Assembly (NCBI GenBank): GCA_947448885.1
Contig: CANFPJ010000006.1
Span: 1 to 64,000, forward strand
Length of the DNA: 64,000 bases
Reading direction: 5' to 3'
Source: Comamonadaceae bacterium
GTDB lineage: Bacteria; Pseudomonadota; Gammaproteobacteria; Burkholderiales; Burkholderiaceae_C
Both the position numbers and the translations under genes were made by a program. Positions 50,340 to 58,288 of the stretch are shown one piece after another. The notes under the pieces were generated by a model. The model made no database searches, was not told the DNA's origin, and saw nothing but the letters and a program-made list of their open reading frames with translations. Numbering within the stretch: the stretch's first letter is position 1; every line of letters begins with the position of its first letter.

Positions 50340-51323
50340 ATGTTCAATTTGCAAAATTTCAAGCGCAGTTTGGGGGTTTCTCTGTTGGCGGCCCTGGCTT
50401 TTTCAGCCCCCATCAGCAGCAACGCACAAGACTACCCCAACAAGCCCATCCGCTTTGTGGTGGGTTTCCCACCCGGGGGCAGCTCGGACATCATCACCCG
50501 ACTGATCGCGCAAAAGCTGTCGGAGCGGTTGAACCAAACCGTGGTGGTGGAGCAAAAAGTCGGGGCCACGGGTTTGATCGCCAACGACTTTGTGGCCAAG
50601 TCTGCGCCCGACGGCTACAACATGGTTTTGCTCACTGGCGGCCACCCGGTGTCGGCGGCGGTGATGAACAAACTGCCCTACGACCCGGTGAAAGACTTTG
50701 GTTTGGTTTCGACCATCATTGCCTACCCCATGGTGATCAGCGTGGCGCAAGATTCGCCCATCAAATCGCTGCCCGATTTGCTGGCCCGTGCCAAAGCACA
50801 GCCGGGCAAGATGAGTTTTTCGTCGGCGGGCGTGGGCAGCTTGCAACACCTGACGGGCGAATGGGTGGCCAGCGAAGCCGGCGTGTCCATGCTGCACGTG
50901 CCGTTCAAAGGCGCGGGGCCCGCCATGATCGAGTTGTTGGGCGGGCGCGTGGATGTGATGGTCGAAACCAGCACCTTCGCGTTTGGCCAAATTCGGGGCG
51001 GCAAGATGCGCGGTTTGGCATCGACCGCCTCGACCCGCTCGCCCCTGATGGCCGACTTGCCCACCGTGGCCGAAACCCTGCCGGGCTTGGACTTCAGCTC
51101 TTGGTTGGGTTTGGCGGTGGCACCGGGCACACCCGTTGCGGTGGTGGACAAAATCAACCGCGAGTTGCGGGTGATTTTGGACATGGACGACGTGAAAAAG
51201 CGCTTTGCCGAGCTGGGTGGCACGCCCATTCCCTCCACACCGGCCCAAATGCGTGAGCGCATCGAGCGCGAAATGGCGGTGTGGAAGCGCGTGGTGGATT
51301 TGAAAAAAATCGAGCGCCAATGA
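50340..51323 (+). CDS. Bug/TctC family periplasmic substrate-binding protein
   Basis: Protein of 327 residues from ATG 50340 (MFNLQNFKRSLGVSLLAALAFSAPI), signal peptide ending at SNAQD. The frame is open from 50190, but that part overlaps the control region of the divergent hydratase gene. The ligand loop is VGFPPGGSSDIITRLIA and SAPDGYNMVLLTGG follows. The VOC gene follows after 28 bases and is probably cotranscribed. Confidence 0.91.
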   Translation: MFNLQNFKRSLGVSLLAALAFSAPISSNAQDYPNKPIRFVVGFPPGGSSDIITRLIAQKLSERLNQTVVVEQKVGATGLIANDFVAKSAPDGYNMVLLTGGHPVSAAVMNKLPYDPVKDFGLVSTIIAYPMVISVAQDSPIKSLPDLLARAKAQPGKMSFSSAGVGSLQHLTGEWVASEAGVSMLHVPFKGAGPAMIELLGGRVDVMVETSTFAFGQIRGGKMRGLASTASTRSPLMADLPTVAETLPGLDFSSWLGLAVAPGTPVAVVDKINRELRVILDMDDVKKRFAELGGTPIPSTPAQMRERIEREMAVWKRVVDLKKIERQ

Positions 51324-51351
51324 GCCTTTGAATTCAACGCAAGACCCCATC

Positions 51352-51900
51352 ATGGCCAAAACCAACATACCCAATGCGCAACTGACCCACTTCGGCCTGT
51401 ATTGCCAAGACCTGCAAGGCTTGGTGGAGTTCTATCAATCGACCTTGGGTCTGGTGCAAACCGATGGTGGCGAGTATTTCGCCGGGGGTCAGATCGTGTT
51501 TTTGAGCCGCAACCCGCAAGAGCACCACCAGTTGGTGCTGGCCTCAGGGCGGCCCGAAGATTCGGGGTTTTCGCCGATCAACCAAATCTCGTTCAAGGTG
51601 GACTCGCTGGAAGACCTGCGCACCTTTTATGCCCAATTGAGCAAGGCCAAGGTGCAAATTCAGCGCACCATCAGCCATGGCAATGCCTGGAGCATTTATT
51701 TCTTTGACCCCGAGGGCAACCGCGTGGAGTTGTACACGCCCTCCCCTTGGTATGTGAGCCAACCATTTGCCGTGCCCATCGACCTGGGTGATCCGGTTCA
51801 AAAACTGATGGCCGATACAGAAGCACTGGTGCGCGACAACCCCAGCAAACTGCCCATGCAAACCTGGTCAGATCAGTTGCAAAAGCGCTTGGAAACTTAA
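51352..51900 (+). CDS. VOC family protein (extradiol dioxygenase/glyoxalase fold)
   Basis: Protein of 182 residues from ATG 51352 (MAKTNIPNAQ). The first module is LTHFGLYCQDLQGLVEFYQSTLGLVQTD with a His ligand; the second has ISFKVDSLEDLRTFYAQLSKA and the C-terminal IYFFDPEGNRVELYTPSPWYVSQP with the Glu ligand. The PSPWYVSQPF extension resembles biphenyl-type extradiol dioxygenase relatives, so a role as a ring-cleavage or lyase enzyme is possible but unproven. It faces the bug gene on the other strand (10 bases). Confidence 0.87.
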   Translation: MAKTNIPNAQLTHFGLYCQDLQGLVEFYQSTLGLVQTDGGEYFAGGQIVFLSRNPQEHHQLVLASGRPEDSGFSPINQISFKVDSLEDLRTFYAQLSKAKVQIQRTISHGNAWSIYFFDPEGNRVELYTPSPWYVSQPFAVPIDLGDPVQKLMADTEALVRDNPSKLPMQTWSDQLQKRLET

Positions 51901-51910
51901 CCGCGCCGCT

Positions 51911-52876
51911 TCAGTCAACGGTCGCGCCGGACTGTTTGACCACCGCCGTCCAACGGTCGATCTCTTGCTTGAAAAATGCCGAGGCCTCAGCGGGCGTGTT
52001 GGCCACGATGTCGAAACCTTGGGCATTGAAACGTTGGGTCACATCGGCCGAGCGCAGGCCCTTGGCCATGTCGGCATGCAATTTGGCAATGATCTCTTTG
52101 GGCGTGCCTTTGGGGGCGGCAAACGCCTGCCAAGAGGTGACGTCAAAGTCGGCCAAGCCACTTTCAACCATGGTGGGCACTTGGGGCAATTGGGGCATGC
52201 GGTTTTTGGAGGTGACGGCCAAGGCCTTCATCTTGCCCGCGCGGATGTAGGGCACCACCGTGCCAAAGTTTTGAAACGACGCTTCGATGTTGCCCGCCAT
52301 GATGTCGGTTTGTGCGGCCGCACCGCCACGGTAGGGGATGTGCACCCCAAACGACTGGGTTTGGATTTTGAACATCTCGGCCGACAAGTGATCGCTGGAG
52401 CCTGAGCCCGATGAGCCATAAGACACCTTGCCCGGGTTTTTGCGCGCGTAATCGATGAACTCTTTGAGGTTGTTGGCCGGAAACTGTGGCGGGGTGATCA
52501 ACACATTGGGGGTGCTGACCGCCACGGTGATGGCGTCCAAGTCGCGCATCACGTCGTAACGCGGGTTTTTGTACAGCCCCATGTTGATGGCAAAGGTGCC
52601 GATCGATCCCACCATGATGGTGTAGCCATCGGGCGGCGACTTGACCAGCGCCTCGGCGGCCACGCTGCCGTTGGCGCCAGGGCGGTTTTCCACCAAGGTC
52701 ACATAACCCGCTTCGTTGAGTTTCTGCGCCACCGCGCGGGCCACGATATCGCTGGTGCCCCCAGCCACAAAGGGCACCAAGATGCGCACCGGTTTGTGGG
52801 GATAGGGCTGGGCCAATACCGTGAACGCCCCAAAAAAGAGCGCCCAGGGGCTCCATCGGCGCAATGCATCAATCAT
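51911..52876 (-). CDS. Bug/TctC family periplasmic substrate-binding protein
   Basis: Protein of 321 residues from ATG 52876 (MIDALRRWSPW), with GAGGA about 7 bases upstream, inside the end of a small membrane-protein gene that it overlaps by 8 bases. The signal peptide ends at TVLAQ. The ligand loop is VPFVAGGTSDIVARAVA. Translation is probably coupled to the small upstream gene. Confidence 0.91.
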   Translation of the reverse strand: MIDALRRWSPWALFFGAFTVLAQPYPHKPVRILVPFVAGGTSDIVARAVAQKLNEAGYVTLVENRPGANGSVAAEALVKSPPDGYTIMVGSIGTFAINMGLYKNPRYDVMRDLDAITVAVSTPNVLITPPQFPANNLKEFIDYARKNPGKVSYGSSGSGSSDHLSAEMFKIQTQSFGVHIPYRGGAAAQTDIMAGNIEASFQNFGTVVPYIRAGKMKALAVTSKNRMPQLPQVPTMVESGLADFDVTSWQAFAAPKGTPKEIIAKLHADMAKGLRSADVTQRFNAQGFDIVANTPAEASAFFKQEIDRWTAVVKQSGATVD

Positions 52877-53018
52877 GGTGGTCCTCAGAGGTTTGTGCAG
52901 GCTGCTGACGGGCAGCCTCACGCTTGGCTTTTTCTTTTTTCAGGTCATGCCACTGGTGGATGGCAAACACAAACACCAGGGCAAAAACGCCCAACTCGAT
53001 CCAGATGCCCATGCCCAT
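52869..53018 (-). CDS. Small single-pass membrane protein (49 residues), hypothetical
   Basis: An ATG at 53018 opens 49 codons: a hydrophobic stretch at about residues 4-20 (GIWIELGVFALVFVFAI), then a basic/charged tail (HQWHDLKKEKAKREAARQQ) ending DHHD. The layout predicts a single membrane span with the tail in the cytoplasm. A second Met two codons in is an alternative start. Its stop overlaps the start of the bug gene by 8 bases, and a purine-rich GGGGGG precedes it. I do not recognise the family. Coding status is inferred from the composition and the coupled overlap. Confidence 0.6.
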   Translation of the reverse strand: MGMGIWIELGVFALVFVFAIHQWHDLKKEKAKREAARQQPAQTSEDHHD

Positions 53019-53120
53019 CCCCCCATTGGTGCCTGATCCTCACACATGCACCGAGATGAGGCAAGTGTGAAAGCCCGAATTCAAGGGCAAACCCCAGGTT
53101 TTAGAGATGGATATTTTTCC

Positions 53121-53150
53121 TTGTCCGAAGGCGTATTTTTAGGCTAGTAT
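53121..53150 (+). promoter_or_regulatory. Candidate promoter of gltIJKL-like operon
   Basis: TTGTCC (53121-53126), 18 bases, TAGTAT (53145-53150), followed by a good AGGAG ribosome site (53167-53171) 5 bases before the ATG. Confidence 0.5.
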
Positions 53151-53176
53151 TCGCACTCATTTTTGTAGGAGTATTC

Positions 53177-54073
53177 ATGAGTTCTTCATTGCGCACCGTG
53201 GCCACCCTGGCCCTTGCTTTGGCCGCCACGCTGGGCCATGCCGACACCTTGGAAAAAGTGAAATCCAGCGGCAGCTTCACCATTGGTCACCGGGATGCTT
53301 CCATCCCCTTCTCCTACTACGACGACAAACAAAAGCCGATTGGCTACTCTGTCGATCTGTGCCTGCGCATTGTTGACGCGGTCCAAAAGAATCTGGGCTT
53401 GGCCAAGCTCGAGGTCAAATACCAATTGGTGACATCGGCCAACCGCATTCCTTTGCTGGCCAACGGCACCGTCGACATTGAGTGCGGCTCTACCACCAAC
53501 AATGCCGACCGCCAAAAGCAAGTGTCGTATGCACCCACCACGTTTGTGACGGCCAACCGCATCGTTTACAAAAAGAACTCTGGCATCAAAAAGTTGGCTG
53601 ACCTCAAGGGCAAAACCCTGGTCTCCACCGCCGGCACCACCAACATCAAACAAGTCACCGAGTTGAATGCCGCGCAAAACCTGGGCATCAACATCGTGTC
53701 CGCCAACGGCCATGCCGAGGCCTTTTTGATGGTTGAAACCGGCCGCGCCGCCGCCTTTGCGATGGACGACATTTTGTTGGCCGGCTTGGTGGCCAACGCC
53801 AAAACACCGGGCGACTATGAAATCTCCAGCGAAGCCTTGTCGGTCGAGCCCTACGGCATCATGATCCGCAAGGATGACCCCAAGTTCAAGCAAGTGGTCG
53901 ACAGCGCCATTGGCGCCTTGATGTCGTCTGGCGCCATCAATGGCATCTACAACACCTGGTTTGAAAAACCCATTGCGCCCAAAGGCATCAACTTGAACAT
54001 CCCCATCAGCCCGAGTCTGAAAAAGGTGATGGCCAAGCCCACCGATTCGCCGGACCCCAAAGCCTACGAATAA
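53177..54073 (+). CDS. gltI: Glutamate/aspartate-type ABC transporter periplasmic binding protein
   Basis: Protein of 298 residues with a signal peptide ending at LGHAD. The mature part starts TLEKVKSSGSFTIGHRDASIPFSYYDDKQKPIGYSVDLC, the GltI pattern, and IECGSTTNNADRQKQVSYA follows. GltI-type proteins bind L-glutamate and L-aspartate for import by GltJKL. First gene of a binding protein-permease-permease-ATPase operon. A hairpin with T-run separates it from the permease genes. Confidence 0.92.
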   Translation: MSSSLRTVATLALALAATLGHADTLEKVKSSGSFTIGHRDASIPFSYYDDKQKPIGYSVDLCLRIVDAVQKNLGLAKLEVKYQLVTSANRIPLLANGTVDIECGSTTNNADRQKQVSYAPTTFVTANRIVYKKNSGIKKLADLKGKTLVSTAGTTNIKQVTELNAAQNLGINIVSANGHAEAFLMVETGRAAAFAMDDILLAGLVANAKTPGDYEISSEALSVEPYGIMIRKDDPKFKQVVDSAIGALMSSGAINGIYNTWFEKPIAPKGINLNIPISPSLKKVMAKPTDSPDPKAYE

Positions 54074-54090
54074 GGCCGATGGACCTACCC

Positions 54091-54120
54091 AAAAAAAGGG
54101 GGCGCAAGTTCCCTTTTTTT
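54091..54120 (+). terminator. Intercistronic hairpin with T-run after gltI
   Basis: AAAAAAAGGG (54091-54100), 10-base loop, CCCTTTTTTT (54111-54120): an intrinsic-terminator-like structure 17 bases after the gltI stop and 51 bases before gltJ. It would lower permease expression relative to the binding protein, or stabilise the gltI 3' end. Confidence 0.7.
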
Positions 54121-54171
54121 GTGGGCTGAACCCATCGACCCATCGCACCTGCGCAGCCAACACACCTTGAG

Positions 54172-54933
54172 ATGAAATACAACTGGGACTGGCAAATCTT
54201 TGCCGAACTCGAGCCGGGCGCCTCTGGCACCTACTTGGCCTACCTCATCGGTGGCCTGGGCTGGACCGTGGTCACCGCTTTGTTGGCCTGGACGCTGGCC
54301 CTGGCTTTGGGTGTGTTGGTGGGCACTTTGCGCACCTTGGGCAGACCAGGCATTGAAAAAGCCTGCCTGGCCTACACCGAGTTGTTTCGCAACATCCCCT
54401 TGTTGGTGCAAATGTTCCTGTGGTACTTCGTGTTCCCCGAGTTGCTGCCCCAGGCCTGGGGAGACGCGATCAAACAAATGCCGCCGCCTTGGTCGTCCTT
54501 GGTGCCAGCCGTGCTGTGCCTGGGTTTGTTCATGTCGGTGCGGGTGGCCGAGCAAGTGCGATCGGGCATTCAAGCCCTGCCCAAAGGGCAGCGCATGGCT
54601 GGGTTGGCGGTCGGGCTGACCACCTGGCAAACCTACCGCTTTGTGCTGCTGCCGGTGGTGTTTCGCATCATCTTGCCGCCGCTGACCTCTGAGTTTTTGA
54701 ACACCATCAAAAACACCTCGCTGGCTTTGACCATTGGGCTGATGGAGCTGACCGGCCGCGCCCGCGCCATGCAAGAGTTCAGCTTCCATGTGTTTGAGGC
54801 CTTTGCCGCCGCGACTTTGATTTACCTGTTGGTCAACCTGTGTGTGGTGTTGGCCATGCGCAAGTTAGAGAACCACCTGCGCTTGCCCGGCTACATTGGC
54901 TCGGCCAGTCAAGCACCGCAGGCGGGGCACTGA
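54172..54933 (+). CDS. gltJ: Glutamate/aspartate-type ABC transporter permease
   Basis: Protein of 253 residues starting MKYNWDWQIF, typical of GltJ. YTELFRNIPLLVQMFLWYFVFPELLP and the EAA loop (IQALPKGQRMAGLAVGLTTWQTYRFVLLPV) show the HisMQ family. GltJ pairs with GltK in the inner membrane. The next gene starts 2 bases after its stop. Confidence 0.92.
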   Translation: MKYNWDWQIFAELEPGASGTYLAYLIGGLGWTVVTALLAWTLALALGVLVGTLRTLGRPGIEKACLAYTELFRNIPLLVQMFLWYFVFPELLPQAWGDAIKQMPPPWSSLVPAVLCLGLFMSVRVAEQVRSGIQALPKGQRMAGLAVGLTTWQTYRFVLLPVVFRIILPPLTSEFLNTIKNTSLALTIGLMELTGRARAMQEFSFHVFEAFAAATLIYLLVNLCVVLAMRKLENHLRLPGYIGSASQAPQAGH

Positions 54934-54935
54934 GC

Positions 54936-55622
54936 ATGAATTACGACTTCGACGTCATTGCCCGCTCCTGGGAGTACCTGTTCAAAGAGGGCATGAGCTT
55001 CACCCTCACCCTCACCGCCTTGGCCATGATCGGTGGGGTGGTGCTGGGCACCTTGCTGGCGCTGATGCGCTTGTCACCGATCAAGCCGCTGTCGGTTTTT
55101 GCGGGCGGCTATGTGAACCTGATGCGCTCGCTGCCCTTGGTGTTGGTGATTTTTTGGTTCTTTTTTTTGGTGCCTTGGCTGGGTGCTTGGATATTGGGCA
55201 GCAAAGACCCCATCAAGGTGGGCGCTTTTGCCAGCGCCTTGATCACCTTCACCCTGTTTGAAGCCGCTTTCTTTTGCGAAATCATGCGCGCGGGCATTCA
55301 GTCCATCCCCAGCGGACAGATTTCCGCCGCCTATGCGATTGGCCTGAACTACCGCCAAGCCATGTCGTATGTGGTGTTGCCGCAAGCGTTTCGCAACATG
55401 CTGCCGGTGCTGATGACCCAGTCCATCATCTTGTTTCAAGACACCTCGCTGGTGTATGTGATTTCAAGCACCGACTTTTTGGGGGCCGCCAGCAAGGTGG
55501 CCAACCGCGACAGCCGCCTGCTCGAGATGTACACCTTTGCTGCCTTGGTGTACTTTGTGATTTGCTCCCTCGCTTCTTGGGGTGTGCGTCGTTTGCAAGC
55601 GCGCACCGCCATCATCCGCTGA
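54936..55622 (+). CDS. gltK: Glutamate/aspartate-type ABC transporter permease
   Basis: Protein of 228 residues from ATG 54936 (MNYDFDVIARSWEYLF), characteristic of GltK; an earlier ATG at 54840 overlaps gltJ. It shows YVNLMRSLPLVLVIFWFFFLVPWL and the EAA loop (IQSIPSGQISAAYAIGLNYRQAMSYVVLPQAF). Confidence 0.92.
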   Translation: MNYDFDVIARSWEYLFKEGMSFTLTLTALAMIGGVVLGTLLALMRLSPIKPLSVFAGGYVNLMRSLPLVLVIFWFFFLVPWLGAWILGSKDPIKVGAFASALITFTLFEAAFFCEIMRAGIQSIPSGQISAAYAIGLNYRQAMSYVVLPQAFRNMLPVLMTQSIILFQDTSLVYVISSTDFLGAASKVANRDSRLLEMYTFAALVYFVICSLASWGVRRLQARTAIIR

Positions 55623-55631
55623 AAGACAACC

Positions 55632-56369
55632 ATGCCTGCAACCCTCCACTTTCAAAACGTGAGCAAATGGTATGGGGACTTCCAAGTCCTCAGCCAATGC
55701 AGCACCCAAGTCAATAAAGGCGAAGTGGTGGTGGTCTGTGGGCCTTCAGGGTCTGGCAAATCCACCTTGATCAAATGCGCCAATGGTTTGGAGCCTTTTC
55801 AACAAGGCAGCATCCTCATGGATGGCATCTCGGTGGGGGACGCTAGCACCAACCTGCCGCAATTGCGTGCCCGCATTGGCATGGTGTTTCAGCACTTTGA
55901 GTTGTTCCCCCACTTGAGCGTGACGGAGAACCTGACCCTGGGACAAATCAAAGTGCTAGGCCGCTCTGCCGAGCAAGCGCGCGTGAAGGCATTGGGCTTG
56001 CTCGATCGCGTGGGTTTGTCAGAGCATGCCCACAAGTTCCCGGGGCAGTTGTCCGGTGGTCAACAGCAACGCGTGGCCATTGCCCGCGCCCTGGCCATGG
56101 ACCCGGTGGCGATGCTGTTTGACGAACCCACCTCCGCACTGGACCCAGAGATGGTCAGCGAGGTGCTGGATGTGATGGTGCAACTGGCCTCAGAAGGCAT
56201 GACCATGATGGTCGTGACGCATGAAATGGGCTTTGCCCGCAAAGTGGCCCACCGGGTGATCTTCATGGATCAGGGCAAGATTGTCGAAGACTGCACCCGT
56301 GACGAGTTTTTTGGGGCGCCGCGCAGCGCGCGTGCGCAGGAATTTTTGTCGAAGATTTTGAGCCATTGA
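55632..56369 (+). CDS. gltL: Glutamate/aspartate-type ABC transporter ATP-binding protein
   Basis: Protein of 245 residues. Walker A is GPSGSGKST, the signature [16 protein letters not shown] and Walker [14 protein letters not shown], with the [13 protein letters not shown]-loop typical of GltL/GlnQ. Energy subunit for the import system, 9 bases after gltK. Confidence 0.93.
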   Translation: MPATLHFQNVSKWYGDFQVLSQCSTQVNKGEVVVVCGPSGSGKSTLIKCANGLEPFQQGSILMDGISVGDASTNLPQLRARIGMVFQHFELFPHLSVTENLTLGQIKVLGRSAEQARVKALGLLDRVGLSEHAHKFPGQLSGGQQQRVAIARALAMDPVAMLFDEPTSALDPEMVSEVLDVMVQLASEGMTMMVVTHEMGFARKVAHRVIFMDQGKIVEDCTRDEFFGAPRSARAQEFLSKILSH

Positions 56370-56385
56370 CCCCCCTCCCTCAGCC

Positions 56386-57114
56386 ATGAACCCACCCTCC
56401 GCCTCGGCACGCCACTTTGTTCTGGTTCATGGGGCCTGGCACGGGGGATGGTGCTGGCGCCGGGTCAGTGACCGGCTGTTGGCCGCAGGGCATCGCGTCT
56501 TCACGCCCACCTTGACCGGTTTGGCCGATCGCGCCCACTTGCTCACCCCCGAAGTCAATTTGATGACCCACGTGCAAGACGTGGTGGGGTTGATTCAGTC
56601 CGAAGAGTTAGAGGACATTGTTTTGTGCGGCCACAGCTATGGTGGCATGGTGATCACGGGCGTGGCCGAGGCGCTGCGCAGCCGCATCGATGCCCTGGTT
56701 TACTTGGACGCTTTTGTGCCCGAGCCCCATCAAAGCCTGGTGGACGCCATGCCAGAAGATCGGCGCGAAAAAGCGCGCGTGGCATTTGGATCAAACTGGC
56801 GCATCCCTTCACCCAGCGCGGCGTCTTGGAAGATCACCTCACCCGAAGACCAGGCCTGGGTGGACCGCCGCACCAGCGACCAGCCCGCCGCTTGCATGTT
56901 GCAAGCCTTGGAACACGACCGTCCTTGGGCGCATGTGCGCAAGGCGGTGTACATCCGCGCGGCTGGCTACGACCCCTCTCCCTTTGCATCGGTCGAAGAT
57001 CGGCTGAAAAACGCCCCAGGGTGGGAGATGGAGCGGGTGGCATGCGGACACGAGGTGATGGTGCAAGAGCCCGAATGGCTCGCCCAACGCTTGTTGGCCG
57101 CCGCGCAGCGCTGA
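56386..57114 (+). CDS. Alpha/beta hydrolase
   Basis: Protein of 242 residues starting 16 bases after gltL. The oxyanion region is VLVHGAWHGGWCWRRV, the nucleophile Ser84 lies in CGHSYGG, and the catalytic His in ACGHEVMVQEPEWLA near the C-terminus. The pattern resembles plant-type esterase/hydroxynitrile lyase-like (salicylate esterase-like) bacterial hydrolases. No lipase lid or signal peptide. It may be cotranscribed with the gltIJKL-like genes, with no evident functional link. Confidence 0.9.
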   Translation: MNPPSASARHFVLVHGAWHGGWCWRRVSDRLLAAGHRVFTPTLTGLADRAHLLTPEVNLMTHVQDVVGLIQSEELEDIVLCGHSYGGMVITGVAEALRSRIDALVYLDAFVPEPHQSLVDAMPEDRREKARVAFGSNWRIPSPSAASWKITSPEDQAWVDRRTSDQPAACMLQALEHDRPWAHVRKAVYIRAAGYDPSPFASVEDRLKNAPGWEMERVACGHEVMVQEPEWLAQRLLAAAQR

Positions 57115-57132
57115 AAAGCTTGGCGCTTTTTT
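57107..57132 (+). terminator. Weak Rho-independent terminator candidate
   Basis: AGCGC (57107-57111) and GCGCT (57123-57127) can pair over an 11-base loop, followed by a six-T run. The stem begins inside the hydrolase stop region and is short. Confidence 0.4.
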
Positions 57133-57189
57133 GATTTCACGTGAAGGCCGTGAATACCTCAAGCGCTGAGGCGCTGTTGGACGCGCCGC

Positions 57190-58170
57190 TTAAGTTTGCG
57201 GCACGCTCAAGCGGTGCTTGGCTTCCACCCAACGGCGCACGCGCTCAGCGTCGGCGATGCGGCTGAGTTTGCCCGCCGAGTCCAAAAAGACCATGATGAG
57301 TTTGCGCCCAGCGATTTTGGTTTGCATCACCAGGCACTGGCCCGCTTCGGAGATGTAGCCGGTTTTTTGCAAGCCAATGTCCCAGCTGGGGTTGTTGATC
57401 AAGCGGTTGGTGGTTTTGTATTTCAGGCTGTGGCGGCCCACATCGACCACATGGCTGTCGCTGGTGGAGAGATCGCGCAACAAGGGCTCGCGATAGGCGG
57501 TTTGGACCAAGGTGACCAGGTCTTTGGCGCTGGATTGGTTTTTACTCGACAAACCCGTGGGCTCCACAAAGCGGGTATCGGTCATGCCAATGTCTTTGGC
57601 CTTTTGGTTCATCAGTTCCACAAAGCGATGCAGCCCACCCGGATAGGTGCGGCCCAAGGCGTGGGCGGCGCGGTTTTCACTGGCCATCAGCGCCAAATGC
57701 AACAACTCACCGCGCGCCAAACTGGCACCCACTTGCAGCCGTGATCGGCTGCCCTTTTCGGTGTCCACATCATCTTGGGTGATGGTGATCATCTCGTCCA
57801 AGGGCAATTGCGCCTCGTTGATGAGCAAGCCCGTCATCAGCTTGGTGATGGAGGCAATGGGCAGCACGGCGCTGTCGTTTTTGCTGAGCAGAACTTCTTG
57901 GGTTTCTTGGTCCACGACCAAAGCCACGCTGGACTTGAGCGACAACTCGTCGCTCACTTCATGCAAGCCGGCCACTTTGCCAAAAGAGGGTCGCGCGTCG
58001 ACACGGGCTTTGACAGGCGCTTTGGCCTTGGCTTTGCTGCGTTGCGCTGTCGCGCTGGCTTTTTTGGCGGCGGGTGTGGCTGTCGATTTTGCAGGTTCTG
58101 CCGCATGCAACCCACCGGCCAAACACATGGACAACCACAACGTGCCCCAACCCCGTGCAATTTGCTTCAA
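57190..58170 (-). CDS. pbpG: D-alanyl-D-alanine endopeptidase (PBP7/PbpG-like, S11 serine peptidase)
   Basis: A periplasmic enzyme that cuts DD-crosslinks in peptidoglycan. Motifs, numbered from the ATG at 58248, are SITK (Ser133-Lys136, the nucleophile), SEN (190-192) and KTG (295-297). An Ala/Lys-rich low-complexity region follows the signal peptide. Start choice: the TTG at 58170, with GGGG 6-7 bases upstream, gives a classic signal peptide (MKQIARGWGTLWLSMCLAGG to LHAA). The ATG at 58248 adds 26 residues, has no ribosome site, and the added DNA holds a promoter-like TTGCGA-16-TAGACT. Length 326 residues. Monocistronic, downstream of leuA on the same strand. Confidence 0.9.
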   Translation of the reverse strand: MKQIARGWGTLWLSMCLAGGLHAAEPAKSTATPAAKKASATAQRSKAKAKAPVKARVDARPSFGKVAGLHEVSDELSLKSSVALVVDQETQEVLLSKNDSAVLPIASITKLMTGLLINEAQLPLDEMITITQDDVDTEKGSRSRLQVGASLARGELLHLALMASENRAAHALGRTYPGGLHRFVELMNQKAKDIGMTDTRFVEPTGLSSKNQSSAKDLVTLVQTAYREPLLRDLSTSDSHVVDVGRHSLKYKTTNRLINNPSWDIGLQKTGYISEAGQCLVMQTKIAGRKLIMVFLDSAGKLSRIADAERVRRWVEAKHRLSVPQT

Positions 58171-58288
58171 AGCGCTACCCCACAAATCTTGAAGGCCTGA
58201 GTCTAACAAAGAAAAATAGTTTCGCAAGATCAAAGACTTGGAAAACATTCATCAAGTGAACCGCCCCGCCAGGGGCGGCCAGTGACAT

